A stretch of 59,369 bases of DNA from Clostridiales bacterium (GTDB lineage Bacteria; Bacillota; Clostridia; Lachnospirales; WQUN01): assembly GCA_031287685.1 (NCBI GenBank), contig JAITSQ010000033.1, positions 1-59,369 of the forward strand, given 5' to 3'. Below the pieces are notes generated by a model. The model made no database searches and had not been told where the DNA came from. It saw nothing but the letters and a program-made list of their open reading frames with translations. Positions 32,168-41,736 of the stretch are shown here, one piece after another. Every line of letters begins with the position of its first letter. Within the stretch, counting starts at the first letter, position 1. The position numbers and the translations under genes are program-made.

Positions 32168-34813
32168 CTATATCCAGCTGTCATATTTTTTCAGATACAC
32201 CTTTTTTATCCCTTGGACGGCCGCGGCGTAAAGCGCCAGCACGAGCGCTATAAAAATCATAAACACGGGGGTTATCGCCGTCATTTCAAGGCCCGGCCCA
32301 AGCGGGGAGTACGGCAGGAGAAGCCCTATTACGCTGATTACAAGAGTCGAGGCGAGGAGCGGCTTCGACGCGCGGCTTTCTATAAACGGGATTTTCGCCG
32401 TGCGGATTAAATGGACAATCAGCGTCTGAGAAATCAGCCCGACAAGAAACCACCCGGTTTGAAACGAGCTTGACAGCTCCGGCGTATTGAACCCGAACAC
32501 GAAATAAAGCGCCAGAAACGTCAGCAAGTCAAAAAAAGACGAAACCGGACCCATATAAAACACAAATCTTTGGATGGACTTCGCGTCCCATTTACGCGGG
32601 GCGGCCATATACTCGTCGTCCATTTTATCAAGCGGTATCATCGTCTGCGAAAAATCGTACAGCATATTCTGCGTCAGAATCTGTATCGGGCGCATCGGCA
32701 GAAACGGCAGGGACAAACTGGCGATCAGCACCGAAAACATATTCCCGAAGTTTGAACTGGCCGCCATTTTTATATACTTGACGATATTCCCGAAGGTGCG
32801 GCGGCCCTCCATAACGCCCTTTTCAAGCACCATAAGGTCTTTTTCAAGCAAGATTATGTCGGCGGACTCCTTGGCTATATCCACGCCGGAATCCACGGAA
32901 ATGCCCACGTCCGCGCGGTTCAGGGCGGGCGCGTCGTTGATGCCGTCGCCCATATAGCCGACGGTGTGGCCCTCCTCCTGCAGAAGGGCCACAAGTTTCG
33001 ATTTCTGCGACGGGGCCAGCTTGGCGAACACGCTGACCTCCCGGATCGCCCGCTTCAGTTCGTCTTCGCTCATTTTGTCAAGCTGGTGGCCAAGCACGCA
33101 TTTTTTCGGCAAGCCCTCCGTAAAAATGCCGACTTGGGCGCACACCGTCTCGGCGACTTTTTCATTGTCCCCAGTGAGGACGATTATGCGCACCCCGTGA
33201 GACTTGAGGGCGGAGATAGCCGCCTGGGCGCTTTTTTTCGGCGGGTCAAGAAAGCCCGCGAAGCCGATTAAAACCATGTCGGACTCGTCGGCCACTCCGA
33301 AGGAATAAATATCGCGCACGCTGTTTTTCTGCGCTATGGCCAGCACGCGCAGACCTTTCTCGTTCAGCCGGTTCGTGACGGCGAAAACCTCCCGCTTAAG
33401 CTCGTCCGTCATCGGCAGGATTTCGCCCTTGTAATCCACATACCCGCAGATTTTGACCATTTCCTCCACGGCGCCTTTTGTTATGAGCTGGCGCTTTTTG
33501 GTCGCGTCCTCCAGAACGACGGACATCCGCCGGCGGTTGAAGTCAAACGGGATTTCGTCAACTTTCGTGTATATCCGGCCCCATTCCTCCTGCCCGTCGC
33601 GGTGGGCGCGCTCGATGATGGCTATGTCCATAAGGTTTTTAACCCCGGTCTGAAAATAACTGTTCAGATAGGCGTGTTTCAGGATGCGCAGGTCGTCGCT
33701 TCCGTGGATGTCCAGGTACATTTCAAGGACAATCTTGTCCTCCGTCAGAGTGCCGGTTTTATCCGTGCAGAGCACGTCCATAGCCCCGAAAGTCTGAATG
33801 GAGCTTAGGTCTTTAACGATTGTTTTCTGCTTGGACATAACGAGCGCCCCGCGCGCCAGCGTGCTTGTCATAATCATCGGCAGAAGCTCCGGCGTGAGGC
33901 CCACCGCCACGGACAGCGCGAAAAAGAACGCCCCGAGCCAGTCCGACTTAACTATGCCGTTTACCACGAAAATTATCGGCACCATAACAAGCATCAGGCG
34001 CAGGAGCAGCTTGCTGACGTCGTCCACCCCGCGCTCAAAGCCCGTCGCCTTGGCGGTTTCGGATACTTCCTTGGCGATATGGCCGAAATAAGTCTCGTTG
34101 CCCGCCGCGACGACGAGCGCCCGCGCCGCGCCGCTTACGACGTTTGTGCCGGTAAAGGCTATATTCCGGCAGTCAAGGGCGGAGCTTGGCTCCGTTTTAT
34201 TCTCCGGGAATTTCTCAACCGGCTCGGACTCCCCGGTGAGGGCCGCCTGGCTGATAAACAGGTCCTTGCAGGAAATCACGCGGACGTCGGCGGGAATCAT
34301 ATCCCCCGAGGAGAGGTGGACAATATCCCCCAGCACGATGTCGCTCATAGGGATTTCGACGATTTTCCCGTCGCGGAAAACGGCGGCCGTCGAATTAACC
34401 ATTTGCTTGAGCTTTTGCGCCGCCCCGCGGGACTTGCTCTCCTGCGAGAATTTCAAAACCCCGGAAATTATTATCATACACAAAATGATTATGACCGTCG
34501 CCCAGGAGGCCTGGCCCGCCGGCGCGAACAGCACTTCCGTCAGAAAGGACGCGGCGGCCACAATCATCAGGACGACGCTGAAAGGGTTGAAAAACGCCAG
34601 CAAAAACGCCTTCAAGGGGTTCTCCGCTTTATCCTCGTCGATTACGTTTTTGCCGAGGTCGTCGAGCAGCTCCTCGGCTTTTTCGCTCGTATAGCCCTGC
34701 GGCGTTGTTCCCAGGCGCTCGAAAAGCTCCGATATTTCGGCGGCTGATATTCCCACAATATATCTGTCAATTCCGGCGCGGCTCTCCGCCCCTTGCGCTT
34801 TTCGTTTTTTCAT
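32168..34813 (-). CDS. mgtA: Magnesium-translocating P-type ATPase
   Basis: A type III P-type ATPase that imports Mg2+ across the cytoplasmic membrane. The 881 residues contain the cation ATPase N-terminal helix region, the actuator motif LTGESEPVEKF, the phosphorylation site CTDKTGTLTED, and the hinge MGDGINDAPALNRADVGI. After the second helix pair come NFGNMFSVLIASLSLPFLPM (split: NFGNMFSVL, LPFLPM) and DFSQTMIPLDKMD, which are typical of MgtA/MgtB. ATG 34813 follows AAAGGAGG. Only 110 bp separate it from potD, with a variable-stem hairpin between; no Mg2+ riboswitch fits there. Confidence 0.95.
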   Translation of the reverse strand: MKKRKAQGAESRAGIDRYIVGISAAEISELFERLGTTPQGYTSEKAEELLDDLGKNVIDEDKAENPLKAFLLAFFNPFSVVLMIVAAASFLTEVLFAPAGQASWATVIIILCMIIISGVLKFSQESKSRGAAQKLKQMVNSTAAVFRDGKIVEIPMSDIVLGDIVHLSSGDMIPADVRVISCKDLFISQAALTGESEPVEKFPENKTEPSSALDCRNIAFTGTNVVSGAARALVVAAGNETYFGHIAKEVSETAKATGFERGVDDVSKLLLRLMLVMVPIIFVVNGIVKSDWLGAFFFALSVAVGLTPELLPMIMTSTLARGALVMSKQKTIVKDLSSIQTFGAMDVLCTDKTGTLTEDKIVLEMYLDIHGSDDLRILKHAYLNSYFQTGVKNLMDIAIIERAHRDGQEEWGRIYTKVDEIPFDFNRRRMSVVLEDATKKRQLITKGAVEEMVKICGYVDYKGEILPMTDELKREVFAVTNRLNEKGLRVLAIAQKNSVRDIYSFGVADESDMVLIGFAGFLDPPKKSAQAAISALKSHGVRIIVLTGDNEKVAETVCAQVGIFTEGLPKKCVLGHQLDKMSEDELKRAIREVSVFAKLAPSQKSKLVALLQEEGHTVGYMGDGINDAPALNRADVGISVDSGVDIAKESADIILLEKDLMVLEKGVMEGRRTFGNIVKYIKMAASSNFGNMFSVLIASLSLPFLPMRPIQILTQNMLYDFSQTMIPLDKMDDEYMAAPRKWDAKSIQRFVFYMGPVSSFFDLLTFLALYFVFGFNTPELSSSFQTGWFLVGLISQTLIVHLIRTAKIPFIESRASKPLLASTLVISVIGLLLPYSPLGPGLEMTAITPVFMIFIALVLALYAAAVQGIKKVYLKKYDSWI

Positions 34814-34860
34814 CTTTTGCGCCTCCTTTGTCGGCTAATAGCTTATGCAGCCTAACGCTC

Positions 34861-34914
34861 GCCCGGTGTTTGAGGTCGTCTAAAAAAATTTAGACGACCT
34901 CAAGCCCCCTTCTC
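34861..34914. repeat. Variable-stem hairpin between potD and mgtA
   Basis: GCCCGGTGTT leads into a perfect 15-bp stem, TTGAGGTCGTCTAAA (34870-34884) with 34889-34903, loop AAAA, then GCCCCCTTCTCGCCCGG. It has the same flanks as the copies at 5115-5224 but a different stem centre (GGTCGTCTAAA instead of GACTGCCTGAA). Confidence 0.85.
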
Positions 34915-34923
34915 GCCCGGGAC

Positions 34924-36042
34924 TCAGTTTCTTTTGCTCGCCAGAACTTCCGTCCAGGCCTTGTCATATTCCGCTATAAACGGGCCTAAATCACTGAAAA
35001 CCTCACATTTATCAAGCGCGCCGCTCTCCGCCGTGTAGGCGGGGTTATCCTTCAGCTCCTGGGGCAAAAGCTGAAGCGCGGCTTCGTTGGCCGTCGTAAA
35101 ACCGATATATTCGGAGTTTTGCGCGGCCACCTCCGGGTCGCACATAAAATTTATGAATTTTTCGGCGTTTTCCTTGTTTTTGGCCCCTTTGGGTATGCAC
35201 ATAGCGTCAAACCAGATGTTCGAGCCTTCCTTCGGTATGGCGTAGGAGAGGGCCGGGTTTTCCTGCATACAGAACACCGCGTCTCCCGAAAAGACGACCG
35301 CCAGCGCGCCTTCGCCGCCAATCATTTTATCTTTCACCGGGTCGCCGAGATACGCCTGAACAAGGGGTTTCTGGGCGATGAGCGCCTCCTTGGCGGCGGT
35401 CAGCTCGTCGAGGTTGGTCGAGTTTATGCTGTAACCGAGCTTGCGCAAGGCCACGGCGAAGGAATCCCGTTGACTGTCGTACATGTATATATTTCCGGCG
35501 TACTTGTCGTCCCACAAAATATTCCAGGAATCGACAGGCTCACTCACCATATCCTTGTTATAAAGTATACCAACGGTTCCCCAAAGATAAACCACGCCGT
35601 ATTCCCCGTCCGGGTCAAAATCCATATTTTTGAAGCGGGGGCTTATATTTTTCAGATTCGGGATGGCGCCGGCGTCTATTTTTTCAAGCATATCTTCTTT
35701 TTTCATTTTCTCAATCATATAGTCCGACGGGAAAATCAAGTCATAGGAGGTGTTTCCGGGCTTCAGCTTGGCGTAGAGGGTTTCGTTTGTGTCAAATTCC
35801 TCATAAACCACGCGGATGCCTGTTTCGTCCTCAAAACGGGCGCGGAGCGCCGGGTCGATATAATCCCCCCAGTTGTAGATGTAGAGCTTATCAGAATCGC
35901 CTTTTGCGGCGGACGGCGCCGCGGAGGGGTTTTCCTCCCCGCGCGGCTCTCCCAAAGAGGAGCACGCCGAAAGCAAAAACAGGGCGCAGAGGGCCAGGGT
36001 AATCTTGAGCTTGGGCTTGCGTGCGTTTTTTTTCATTTTCAA
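34924..36042 (-). CDS. potD: Spermidine/putrescine-binding lipoprotein
   Basis: PotD is the extracellular receptor of the polyamine ABC importer. The 372 residues begin with a lipoprotein signal (ITLALCALFLLSACSS, Cys about 26). The mature domain opens DKLYIYNWGDYIDPALRARF and continues TGIRVVYEEFDTNETLYAKL, YDLIFPSDYMIEKM and DKYAGNIYMYDS, all standard for the family. NWGDY and the later acidic residues form the polyamine pocket. It is the last gene of the xre-potA-potB-potC-potD run; its start is 5 bp after potC. Confidence 0.96.
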   Translation of the reverse strand: MKMKKNARKPKLKITLALCALFLLSACSSLGEPRGEENPSAAPSAAKGDSDKLYIYNWGDYIDPALRARFEDETGIRVVYEEFDTNETLYAKLKPGNTSYDLIFPSDYMIEKMKKEDMLEKIDAGAIPNLKNISPRFKNMDFDPDGEYGVVYLWGTVGILYNKDMVSEPVDSWNILWDDKYAGNIYMYDSQRDSFAVALRKLGYSINSTNLDELTAAKEALIAQKPLVQAYLGDPVKDKMIGGEGALAVVFSGDAVFCMQENPALSYAIPKEGSNIWFDAMCIPKGAKNKENAEKFINFMCDPEVAAQNSEYIGFTTANEAALQLLPQELKDNPAYTAESGALDKCEVFSDLGPFIAEYDKAWTEVLASKRN

Positions 36043-36047
36043 TCCTC

Positions 36048-36851
36048 CTAGGATTTAAGTTTTTCGCCGTTTAATTTATTAACCAGCGCCAGCAGCAGCA
36101 TAACCGTAACGAAAATCAGCGTGGAAACGGCGTTTATTTTCGGGTTTACGCCGCGCCGGGCCATGGAATAGACGATTATTGACAGGTTCGAGAAGCCCGG
36201 CCCCTTGGTGAAAAAACTTATTACAAAGTCGTCTATGGAGAGCGTGAACGCCAGGACGACCCCGCTTATTATCCCCTGCGATATTTCCGGCAGAATCACC
36301 TTGAAAAACGCCGGCGCGGGGCGGCACCCAAGGTCAAGCGCCGCTTCGTACATATTCGGGTCAAGCCCGGAGAGCTTCGGCAGCACGGAAAGAATCACAT
36401 ACGGCGCGTTGAAGGCCACGTGCGCCAGAAGCATCGTCAGAAAGCCCAAAGAACCGGCGCGCAGCGTGTTGAAAACAAATATGAAAAGAATCATAAGCGA
36501 AACGCCCGTCACTATGTCCGGATTCAGCACGGGCAGGTTATTCGCCGTCAGCATAATTTTTCTGGGGATTTTTTTCATAGCGTTTATGCCTATGGCGGAG
36601 GCCGTGCCGAGGATTCCGGCTAAAGCCGCGGAAAGGACGGCTATGGCGACCGTGTTCCACAGAGCGCCCATAATCTGCCTGTCGCGGAACATCTCCGCGT
36701 ACCAGGACAGCGTGAAGCCGCCCCACCGCCCGCGCGAACGCGAGGCGTTGAACGAAAACACGATAAGCACAATAATCGGCGCGTAAAGAAACAGGAGAAT
36801 TAACCCGACGTAAACGCGCTTTAATATGGAAGAAACCCGCCCGCCGCTCAA
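36048..36851 (-). CDS. potC: Spermidine/putrescine permease PotC
   Basis: A 267-residue inner subunit with six predicted helices. The EAA loop, which contacts the ATPase, reads YEAALDLGCRPAPAFFKVILPEI (split: YEAALDLGCRP, FFKVILPEI). FTLSIDDFVISFFTKGP is the typical PotC segment. It overlaps potB by 4 bp and precedes potD by 5 bp. It pairs with PotB to form the channel. Confidence 0.95.
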   Translation of the reverse strand: MSGGRVSSILKRVYVGLILLFLYAPIIVLIVFSFNASRSRGRWGGFTLSWYAEMFRDRQIMGALWNTVAIAVLSAALAGILGTASAIGINAMKKIPRKIMLTANNLPVLNPDIVTGVSLMILFIFVFNTLRAGSLGFLTMLLAHVAFNAPYVILSVLPKLSGLDPNMYEAALDLGCRPAPAFFKVILPEISQGIISGVVLAFTLSIDDFVISFFTKGPGFSNLSIIVYSMARRGVNPKINAVSTLIFVTVMLLLALVNKLNGEKLKS

Positions 36852-37672
36852 GTTTCCTCCCCCGCGCCGCCGGCCAGCTCCGCCGCGCCCATGCTTATGA
36901 GGATTATAAGCATAAGTATCACCGACAGGGCCGAGCCGAAGCGCCAGTCATACACGGTGAGGAACTGCTGCTCAATCAGGTTGCCGATGAGTATGAAATG
37001 ATTGCCGCCGAGCAGGTTCGACTCCACGAAAGTCGTCACGGCGGGCATAAACACCATTGTCACGCCGGAAAGCACGCCGGGCAGGGAAAGGGGCAGCGTC
37101 ACCCTGAAAAACACGCCCGCGCGCGAGGCGCCCAGGTCCTGCGCGGCCTCCACAAGCGTGCCGTCCGTCTTTTCAAGCACGGTGTAGAGCGGCAGAATCA
37201 TAAACGGCAGAAAGTTGTACACCATACCCAAGACGACCGCCCCGCTGTTGTAGAGCAAATTGAGTTTCGGCAGGCCCAGAAACTCAAGGGCGGAGTTTAT
37301 GACGCCGTTTTTTTCAAGTATGGTCAGCCACGCGTAAGTGCGCAGCAAAAAATTCATCCACATCGGGACGATTACGAGAAACAGAAGCGCGCCCCGGCTT
37401 TTCAGGCGGAGCCTCGCTATGAAATACGCGGCGGGATAGCCCAAAAGCAGGCATATGGCCGTGCAGACCGCCGCCAGCTCGACCGAGCGCCACATAACGG
37501 CGAGATATATAGGCTCGAACGCGCGGGCGAAGTTAGCCGTCGTGAAGGAGCCGTCCGCCGCCGAAAAGGCGTTCGCCATAACCAAAAACATCGGCGCTAT
37601 TACAAACAGAGCCGTCCAGAGAATATATGGGTAAGCCGCCTTTTTTATGTTCCTTCCGCGCAATTTTATCAC
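36848..37672 (-). CDS. potB: Spermidine/putrescine permease PotB
   Basis: The start is GTG 37672, overlapping the potA stop as GTGA. A longer frame upstream would lie inside potA and its arginine-rich translation is not protein-like. This gives 274 residues with six helices, beginning [18 protein letters not shown]. The EAA motif reads [19 protein letters not shown] and is followed by [16 protein letters not shown]. It forms the membrane channel with PotC. Confidence 0.94.
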   Translation of the reverse strand: MIKLRGRNIKKAAYPYILWTALFVIAPMFLVMANAFSAADGSFTTANFARAFEPIYLAVMWRSVELAAVCTAICLLLGYPAAYFIARLRLKSRGALLFLVIVPMWMNFLLRTYAWLTILEKNGVINSALEFLGLPKLNLLYNSGAVVLGMVYNFLPFMILPLYTVLEKTDGTLVEAAQDLGASRAGVFFRVTLPLSLPGVLSGVTMVFMPAVTTFVESNLLGGNHFILIGNLIEQQFLTVYDWRFGSALSVILMLIILISMGAAELAGGAGEET

Positions 37673-38742
37673 CCGCCGCCTGTCGTTTCGCCGAAGCCGA
37701 GCTTGCCGCTTTTCATTATATGAATATCGTCCGGGCCGACGCGCAGACCGACGGCGCTTCCCGCCGGGGCCTGCTTCGTGCTGTGAACTTTCCACTTCGC
37801 GCCGTCCGGAGCGGACACAATCATTTCGTAATGCACGCCCTTAAAAGTAACGCTGTCCACAATCCCTTTAAGGCGGCAGTCCTCCGCCGGGCGGAGCTTA
37901 ATGTCCTCCGGACGGATTACCACGTCCACGGGGGAGTTTTCGCCGAAGCCTTTATCCACGCAGTCAAACGACGCTCCGGAGAACTCCACGACGAAAGCCC
38001 TCGGCATAAAGCCGCTTATTATGTTGCTCTCGCCGATAAAGTCCGCCACGAAAGCGTTCTTCGGCTCGTTGTAAATATCCTCCGGGCGGCCGATTTGCTG
38101 GATTCTGCCGTCGTTCATAACGGCTATGGTGTCCGACATTGTGAGGGCCTCCTCCTGGTCGTGCGTAACGTACACGAAGGTAATGCCCAGTTCCTGCTGC
38201 ATATGCTTCAGCTCAAGCTGCATTTCCTTGCGCAGCTTGAGGTCAAGCGCGCCGAGCGGCTCGTCGAGCAGGAGCACCTCCGGCTCGTTGACGAGCGCGC
38301 GGGCTATGGCCACGCGCTGCTGCTGCCCGCCGGAAAGCGCGGTTATCCGCCGCCGGCCGTACCCGGCCAGATTCACAAGGGAGAGCATATACTCCACTTT
38401 TGTCTTGATGAGCTTTTCGTCCATTTTTTGGATGCGCAGGCCGAAAGCCACGTTGTCGCGCACGTTCAGGTGAGGGAAAAGCGCGTATTTCTGAAAAATC
38501 GTGTTGACCGGGCGCTTATACGGCGGCAGGTTCAGTATGCTCCGGCCCTCAAACTGCAAATCTCCGGAGGTCGGCCGCTCGAAGCCCGCTATTATCCGCA
38601 GGGTCGTCGTCTTGCCGCAGCCGGAGGGTCCGAGCAGCGTCAGAAACTCGTTCTTGTTGATGTACAGGTCAACCTTATCGAGCACGACCGTGTTCTCCGA
38701 AAAGACCTTGCTTACTTTTATAAGGTCAATGAATCGCTCCAT
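37669..38742 (-). CDS. potA: Spermidine/putrescine ABC ATPase PotA
   Basis: The ATP-binding subunit, 357 residues. Walker [13 protein letters not shown] (about 38-49), Q-loop [12 protein letters not shown], signature [15 protein letters not shown] (about 136-150), Walker [13 protein letters not shown] and the H-loop VTHDQEEA are all intact. The C-terminal part (about 240-357) is the TOBE domain, opening with RPEDIKLRP. It starts 31 bp after the xre-cupin regulator. Confidence 0.97.
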   Translation of the reverse strand: MERFIDLIKVSKVFSENTVVLDKVDLYINKNEFLTLLGPSGCGKTTTLRIIAGFERPTSGDLQFEGRSILNLPPYKRPVNTIFQKYALFPHLNVRDNVAFGLRIQKMDEKLIKTKVEYMLSLVNLAGYGRRRITALSGGQQQRVAIARALVNEPEVLLLDEPLGALDLKLRKEMQLELKHMQQELGITFVYVTHDQEEALTMSDTIAVMNDGRIQQIGRPEDIYNEPKNAFVADFIGESNIISGFMPRAFVVEFSGASFDCVDKGFGENSPVDVVIRPEDIKLRPAEDCRLKGIVDSVTFKGVHYEMIVSAPDGAKWKVHSTKQAPAGSAVGLRVGPDDIHIMKSGKLGFGETTGGG

Positions 38743-38773
38743 ACCGCTAATTCTCCCTGAAAATATTCCGCGC

Positions 38774-39313
38774 CTAAAAATTCGGGGGCGAGCATACCCA
38801 GATTATGACGGATTCGCCCTTGGCCCGGTTTTCTATGTAATGTTCCGAGTTGGCCTTGTAATAAAAGGCTTCGCCGGAGCCGGCCTTAAATTTCCGCCCG
38901 CCGACGCACAGGCTCACCCCGCCGGAGAGGACGAAGCCGAAAAGCTCCCCCTCGTGCGGAGCGTAAAGCTCCGACCGGCCGCCTTCGGCCAGCTTGAGCA
39001 TTATAGGCTCCATCGAGTTTTTCTGCGCGTTGGGGATTATCCAGTGAATCGAGCTTCCGCGCGGCCCGTTCTCCTGCACGAAAACGTCGTCCTTTTGAAA
39101 AACTATTTTTTCGTCCGCGCTTTCGCTGAAAAACTCCCGCAGGTTCGAGCCGAGAGACTCAAGTATATCCGCCAGAGTCGCGATGGAGGGAGAGGTCAAA
39201 TCCCGCTCCACCTGGGATATAAAGCCCTTTGAAAGCTCGCACCGGTTGGCCAGCTCCTCCTGCGTCAAGTTCATTTTTACGCGCAGACGCTTGATTTTTT
39301 CGCCTATATTCAT
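38774..39313 (-). CDS. XRE-cupin regulator of the pot operon
   Basis: A 179-residue transcription factor. ATG 39313, after AAAGGGG, is chosen; an upstream in-frame codon would fall within the promoter. Residues 1-65 are an XRE helix-turn-helix ([20 protein letters not shown], split: [25 protein letters not shown]). Residues about 110-179 are a cupin barrel with [15 protein letters not shown] and a His near the end ([12 protein letters not shown]). It opens the pot operon and probably senses a polyamine or related small molecule to control it, as this family often does. Confidence 0.93.
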   Translation of the reverse strand: MNIGEKIKRLRVKMNLTQEELANRCELSKGFISQVERDLTSPSIATLADILESLGSNLREFFSESADEKIVFQKDDVFVQENGPRGSSIHWIIPNAQKNSMEPIMLKLAEGGRSELYAPHEGELFGFVLSGGVSLCVGGRKFKAGSGEAFYYKANSEHYIENRAKGESVIIWVCSPPNF

Positions 39314-39373
39314 AAAGGCCCCTTTACTCGCGCTAAACTTTTTGTTTACGAGGACTAAACTCAAACCGTTTAT

Positions 39374-39402
39374 ATTAAAACACAAATGCCCCGGGGTGTC
39401 AA
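39374..39402 (-). promoter_or_regulatory. xre-potABCD promoter
   Basis: Minus strand: TTGACA (39402-39397), 17 bp, TTTAAT (39379-39374). It stands back to back with the ylxM promoter, with 34 bp between their -35 boxes. Confidence 0.7.
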
Positions 39403-39436
39403 GTGAAAAAAACGAAAAACTTGCAAGATTTTTCGC

Positions 39437-39466
39437 TTGACATTATTTGCCCGGAAAGTTTATAAT
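39437..39466 (+). promoter_or_regulatory. ylxM-ffh operon promoter
   Basis: TTGACA (39437-39442), 18 bp, TATAAT (39461-39466): both boxes are perfect. The ylxM ATG follows 41 bp later with GGTGAGG as ribosome site. Confidence 0.8.
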
Positions 39467-39506
39467 AGACGAAGTGTAAAGTTATCTCCTTTACAGGTGA
39501 GGCAAA

Positions 39507-39878
39507 ATGGACGAGAGCTTTTATAAAACGATACTTTATGATTTTTACGGGGAGCTTTTGCCGGAGGCGCAGAGGCGAATATTCGAGCTGCGCTATTTTG
39601 ACGACTGTTCCTTAGCGGAAATAGCGGAAACCGCCAAAATCACCCGGCAGGGCGCGCGGGACAGCCTGAAGCGCGCGGCGGAGCGTCTTTTCTTTTATGA
39701 GGAAAAGCTGGGCCGCTTCCGGAAATATTCCGGCGCTAAGGCGGCCGCGGAGGAAGCCTCCGCTGAAATCGACGGACTGCTCGCCCAAATAAACGGCGGC
39801 TGCCTCCGCGCCGAAAACCGCGCGCGCGAGGCTCTTCATAAAATTCAGGAAAAAATACTTGACATAGTCAACTACTAG
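39507..39878 (+). CDS. ylxM: YlxM family SRP-associated protein
   Basis: YlxM is a small DNA/RNA-binding-like protein that interacts with the signal recognition particle in Gram-positive bacteria. The 123 residues contain a sigma-70 region-4-like helix-turn-helix: LLPEAQRRIFELRYFDDCSL, split as EAQRRIFELRYFDDCSLAE (about 17-35) and ITRQGARDSLKRAAERL (about 44-60), then a coiled C-terminal part. It is in its classical place upstream of ffh, although here a small reading frame intervenes. Confidence 0.93.
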   Translation: MDESFYKTILYDFYGELLPEAQRRIFELRYFDDCSLAEIAETAKITRQGARDSLKRAAERLFFYEEKLGRFRKYSGAKAAAEEASAEIDGLLAQINGGCLRAENRAREALHKIQEKILDIVNY

Positions 39879-39887
39879 GAGCGGACA

Positions 39888-40061
39888 ATGAGTAAAGAAG
39901 CGCGTTCTTTCGGCATAATAGGCGGCGCGGACGGCCCGACCTTAATTTATCTTTCGGCGAAGCCCCCGCTTTACAGCCTCGGCTTGGCGGCCCTGGGCCT
40001 GGTTGCGCTCGCCGCCGTCATAATAATTATTCGCAAGCGGAGGCGTTCCAATGGCGTTTGA
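39888..40061 (+). CDS. 57-residue membrane peptide with OadB signature
   Basis: A short gene, ATG 39888 after TAGGAGCGG, lying between ylxM (9 bp away) and ffh (11-bp overlap at its end). The peptide has [18 protein letters not shown] (about 9-26), nearly the same as the [15 protein letters not shown] motif of the decarboxylase beta subunit encoded at 42439. In that family the Asp of GGADGPT helps move Na+. A membrane helix (YSLGLAALGLVALAAVIIII, about 30-49) and a basic end RKRRRS follow. About 33 bases of DNA match the oadB gene almost perfectly. I do not know a function. It may be a regulatory or accessory subunit, or a fixed fragment. Reading frame, site and motif make it a credible gene. 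Confidence 0.7.
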   Translation: MSKEARSFGIIGGADGPTLIYLSAKPPLYSLGLAALGLVALAAVIIIIRKRRRSNGV

Positions 40062-41382
40062 GAGCTTATCGGAGAAATTAAGGCAGATATTCAAGGGCCT
40101 GAACTCCCGGGCCTCCCTGACCGAGAAGGACGTCAAGGCCGCGATGCGGGAGGTCAAGCTGGCCCTGCTTGAGGCGGACGTCAATTTTCGCGTGGTGAAA
40201 GATTTTATCGCCGCCGTGTCCGAAAAGGCCGTGGGCGAGGACGTGCTGAAAAGCCTGACGCCCGGCCAGCAGGTCGTAAAAATCGTCAACGACGAGCTGG
40301 TGACTCTTCTGGGAAGCGCGGAGAGCCGGCTGACTTTCGCCACGAAGGGCGTTACGGTGTTTATGCTGATCGGGCTTCAGGGCGCGGGCAAGACGACCAC
40401 GGCGGGGAAACTCGCCGCGCAGCTCAAAAAGCAGGGCAAAAAGCCGCTTCTGGCCGCTTGCGATATTTACCGCCCCGCCGCTGTGAAGCAGCTTCAAGTC
40501 GTGGGTAAGGGCTACGGGATCCCCGTTTTTGAAATGGGGGATAAGGTCAGCCCGGTGGAGATAGCCAAAGCCGCCGCCGCGGAGGCGGAGAAAACCGGCG
40601 CGAACGTCGTTATTCTTGACACCGCCGGGCGCCTCCAGATTGACGACGAGCTTATGGGCGAACTTTGCGACATAAAGCGAGAGGTCTCCCCAAGGGAGAT
40701 TCTGCTCGTCATAGACGCTATGACCGGTCAGGAGGCCGTCAATATCGCCGGGGAGTTTAACTCTCGCGTGGGCGTGGACGGAATAATTATAACAAAGCTC
40801 GACGGCGACGCGCGCGGCGGAGCGGCCCTCTCCGTCCGAAGCGTCACGGGCGCGCCGATTAAATTCGTCGGAATGGGCGAAAAGGCGGCGGATCTGGAGG
40901 CGTTTCACCCCGACCGGATGGCCTCGCGCATACTAGGTATGGGGGACGTGCTCTCCCTCATAGAAAAGGCGCAGAACGCCGTCGATATGGAGAGCGCGCT
41001 TGAGCTTGAGCGCAAGCTCCAGTCCCAGAAATTTTCGCTTGAGGACTTTCTGTCTCAGCTTCAGCAAATCAAAAAAATGGGTCCGCTTAAGGATTTAATC
41101 GGCTTGCTGCCGGGGATGAACTCCATCCCGCTGGACGACGTGGACGAGCGCGCGCTCCTGCACGTCGAGGCGATAATCCAGTCGATGACTCCGCAGGAGC
41201 GGCGCAAGCCCGACCTGCTGGGCGCCTCCCGCAAGCGCCGCGTGGCCGCCGGCAGCGGCCGCACCGTGCAGGAAATCAACCGTCTGCTCAAGCAGTTTGA
41301 GGATATGAAAAAAATGATGAAATCCTTATCGGGCGGCGGCGGAAAGATGAGAAACGGAAAATTCGGCAAATCTCCGTTTTGA
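40051..41382 (+). CDS. ffh: Signal recognition particle protein Ffh
   Basis: Ffh binds 4.5S/6S RNA and signal peptides to target proteins to the membrane. The 443 residues have the N-domain helices, a GTPase G domain with GLQGAGKTTTAGKLA (about 107-121), DTAGRLQIDDEL, TKLDGDARGGAALS and GMGEKAADLEAF, and a Met-rich M domain (about 300-430) with the RNA-binding helix-loop GSGRTVQEINRLLKQF and MKKMMKSL. ATG 40051 overlaps the OadB-like peptide gene by 11 bp. Confidence 0.98.
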   Translation: MAFESLSEKLRQIFKGLNSRASLTEKDVKAAMREVKLALLEADVNFRVVKDFIAAVSEKAVGEDVLKSLTPGQQVVKIVNDELVTLLGSAESRLTFATKGVTVFMLIGLQGAGKTTTAGKLAAQLKKQGKKPLLAACDIYRPAAVKQLQVVGKGYGIPVFEMGDKVSPVEIAKAAAAEAEKTGANVVILDTAGRLQIDDELMGELCDIKREVSPREILLVIDAMTGQEAVNIAGEFNSRVGVDGIIITKLDGDARGGAALSVRSVTGAPIKFVGMGEKAADLEAFHPDRMASRILGMGDVLSLIEKAQNAVDMESALELERKLQSQKFSLEDFLSQLQQIKKMGPLKDLIGLLPGMNSIPLDDVDERALLHVEAIIQSMTPQERRKPDLLGASRKRRVAAGSGRTVQEINRLLKQFEDMKKMMKSLSGGGGKMRNGKFGKSPF

Positions 41383-41424
41383 TTGCGCCTTATATCAAAA
41401 ACCGCGCTGAAAGGGGGTGTTAAA

Positions 41425-41664
41425 ATGGTCAAGATGAGACTTATGCGGATGGGCAGCAAAAAAGCGCCTTTTTACAGGATAGTCGTGGCTGAGTCCCGCG
41501 CTCCGCGCGACGGGAGCTATATAAGCGAAATCGGGTATTACGACCCGACCAAGACTCCGACCGTCATAAAAATAGACGCGGACGCCGCCAAAAAATGGAT
41601 AGGCGACGGCGTTCAGCCGACCGACACGGTAAAAGCTCTGCTTAAAAAGTCCGGGGTAATTTAG
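41425..41664 (+). CDS. rpsP: 30S ribosomal protein bS16
   Basis: bS16 is an early-assembling protein of the 30S subunit. ATG 41425 follows AAAGGGGGTG and gives [15 protein letters not shown], the standard opening; the longer frame upstream is not used. [14 protein letters not shown] and [16 protein letters not shown] follow in the 79 residues. It comes 42 bp after ffh. Confidence 0.97.
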   Translation: MVKMRLMRMGSKKAPFYRIVVAESRAPRDGSYISEIGYYDPTKTPTVIKIDADAAKKWIGDGVQPTDTVKALLKKSGVI

Positions 41665-41736
41665 TTTTAGAACGGCGCCGCGCGTAAAGCTTCCGGGAGG
41701 GTTCGCGCGGCGCCGCTTAAAAAGAAGGCCGCGCCG

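Noticed and set aside
34814..34923. Mg2+ riboswitch before mgtA
   Set aside because: The gap is 110 bp and half of it is a family hairpin; no M-box sequence is seen.
37673..37795. Longer PotB start
   Set aside because: The extra 41 residues lie inside potA and are Arg-rich; GTG 37672 overlaps the potA stop as GTGA, the same pattern as its neighbours.
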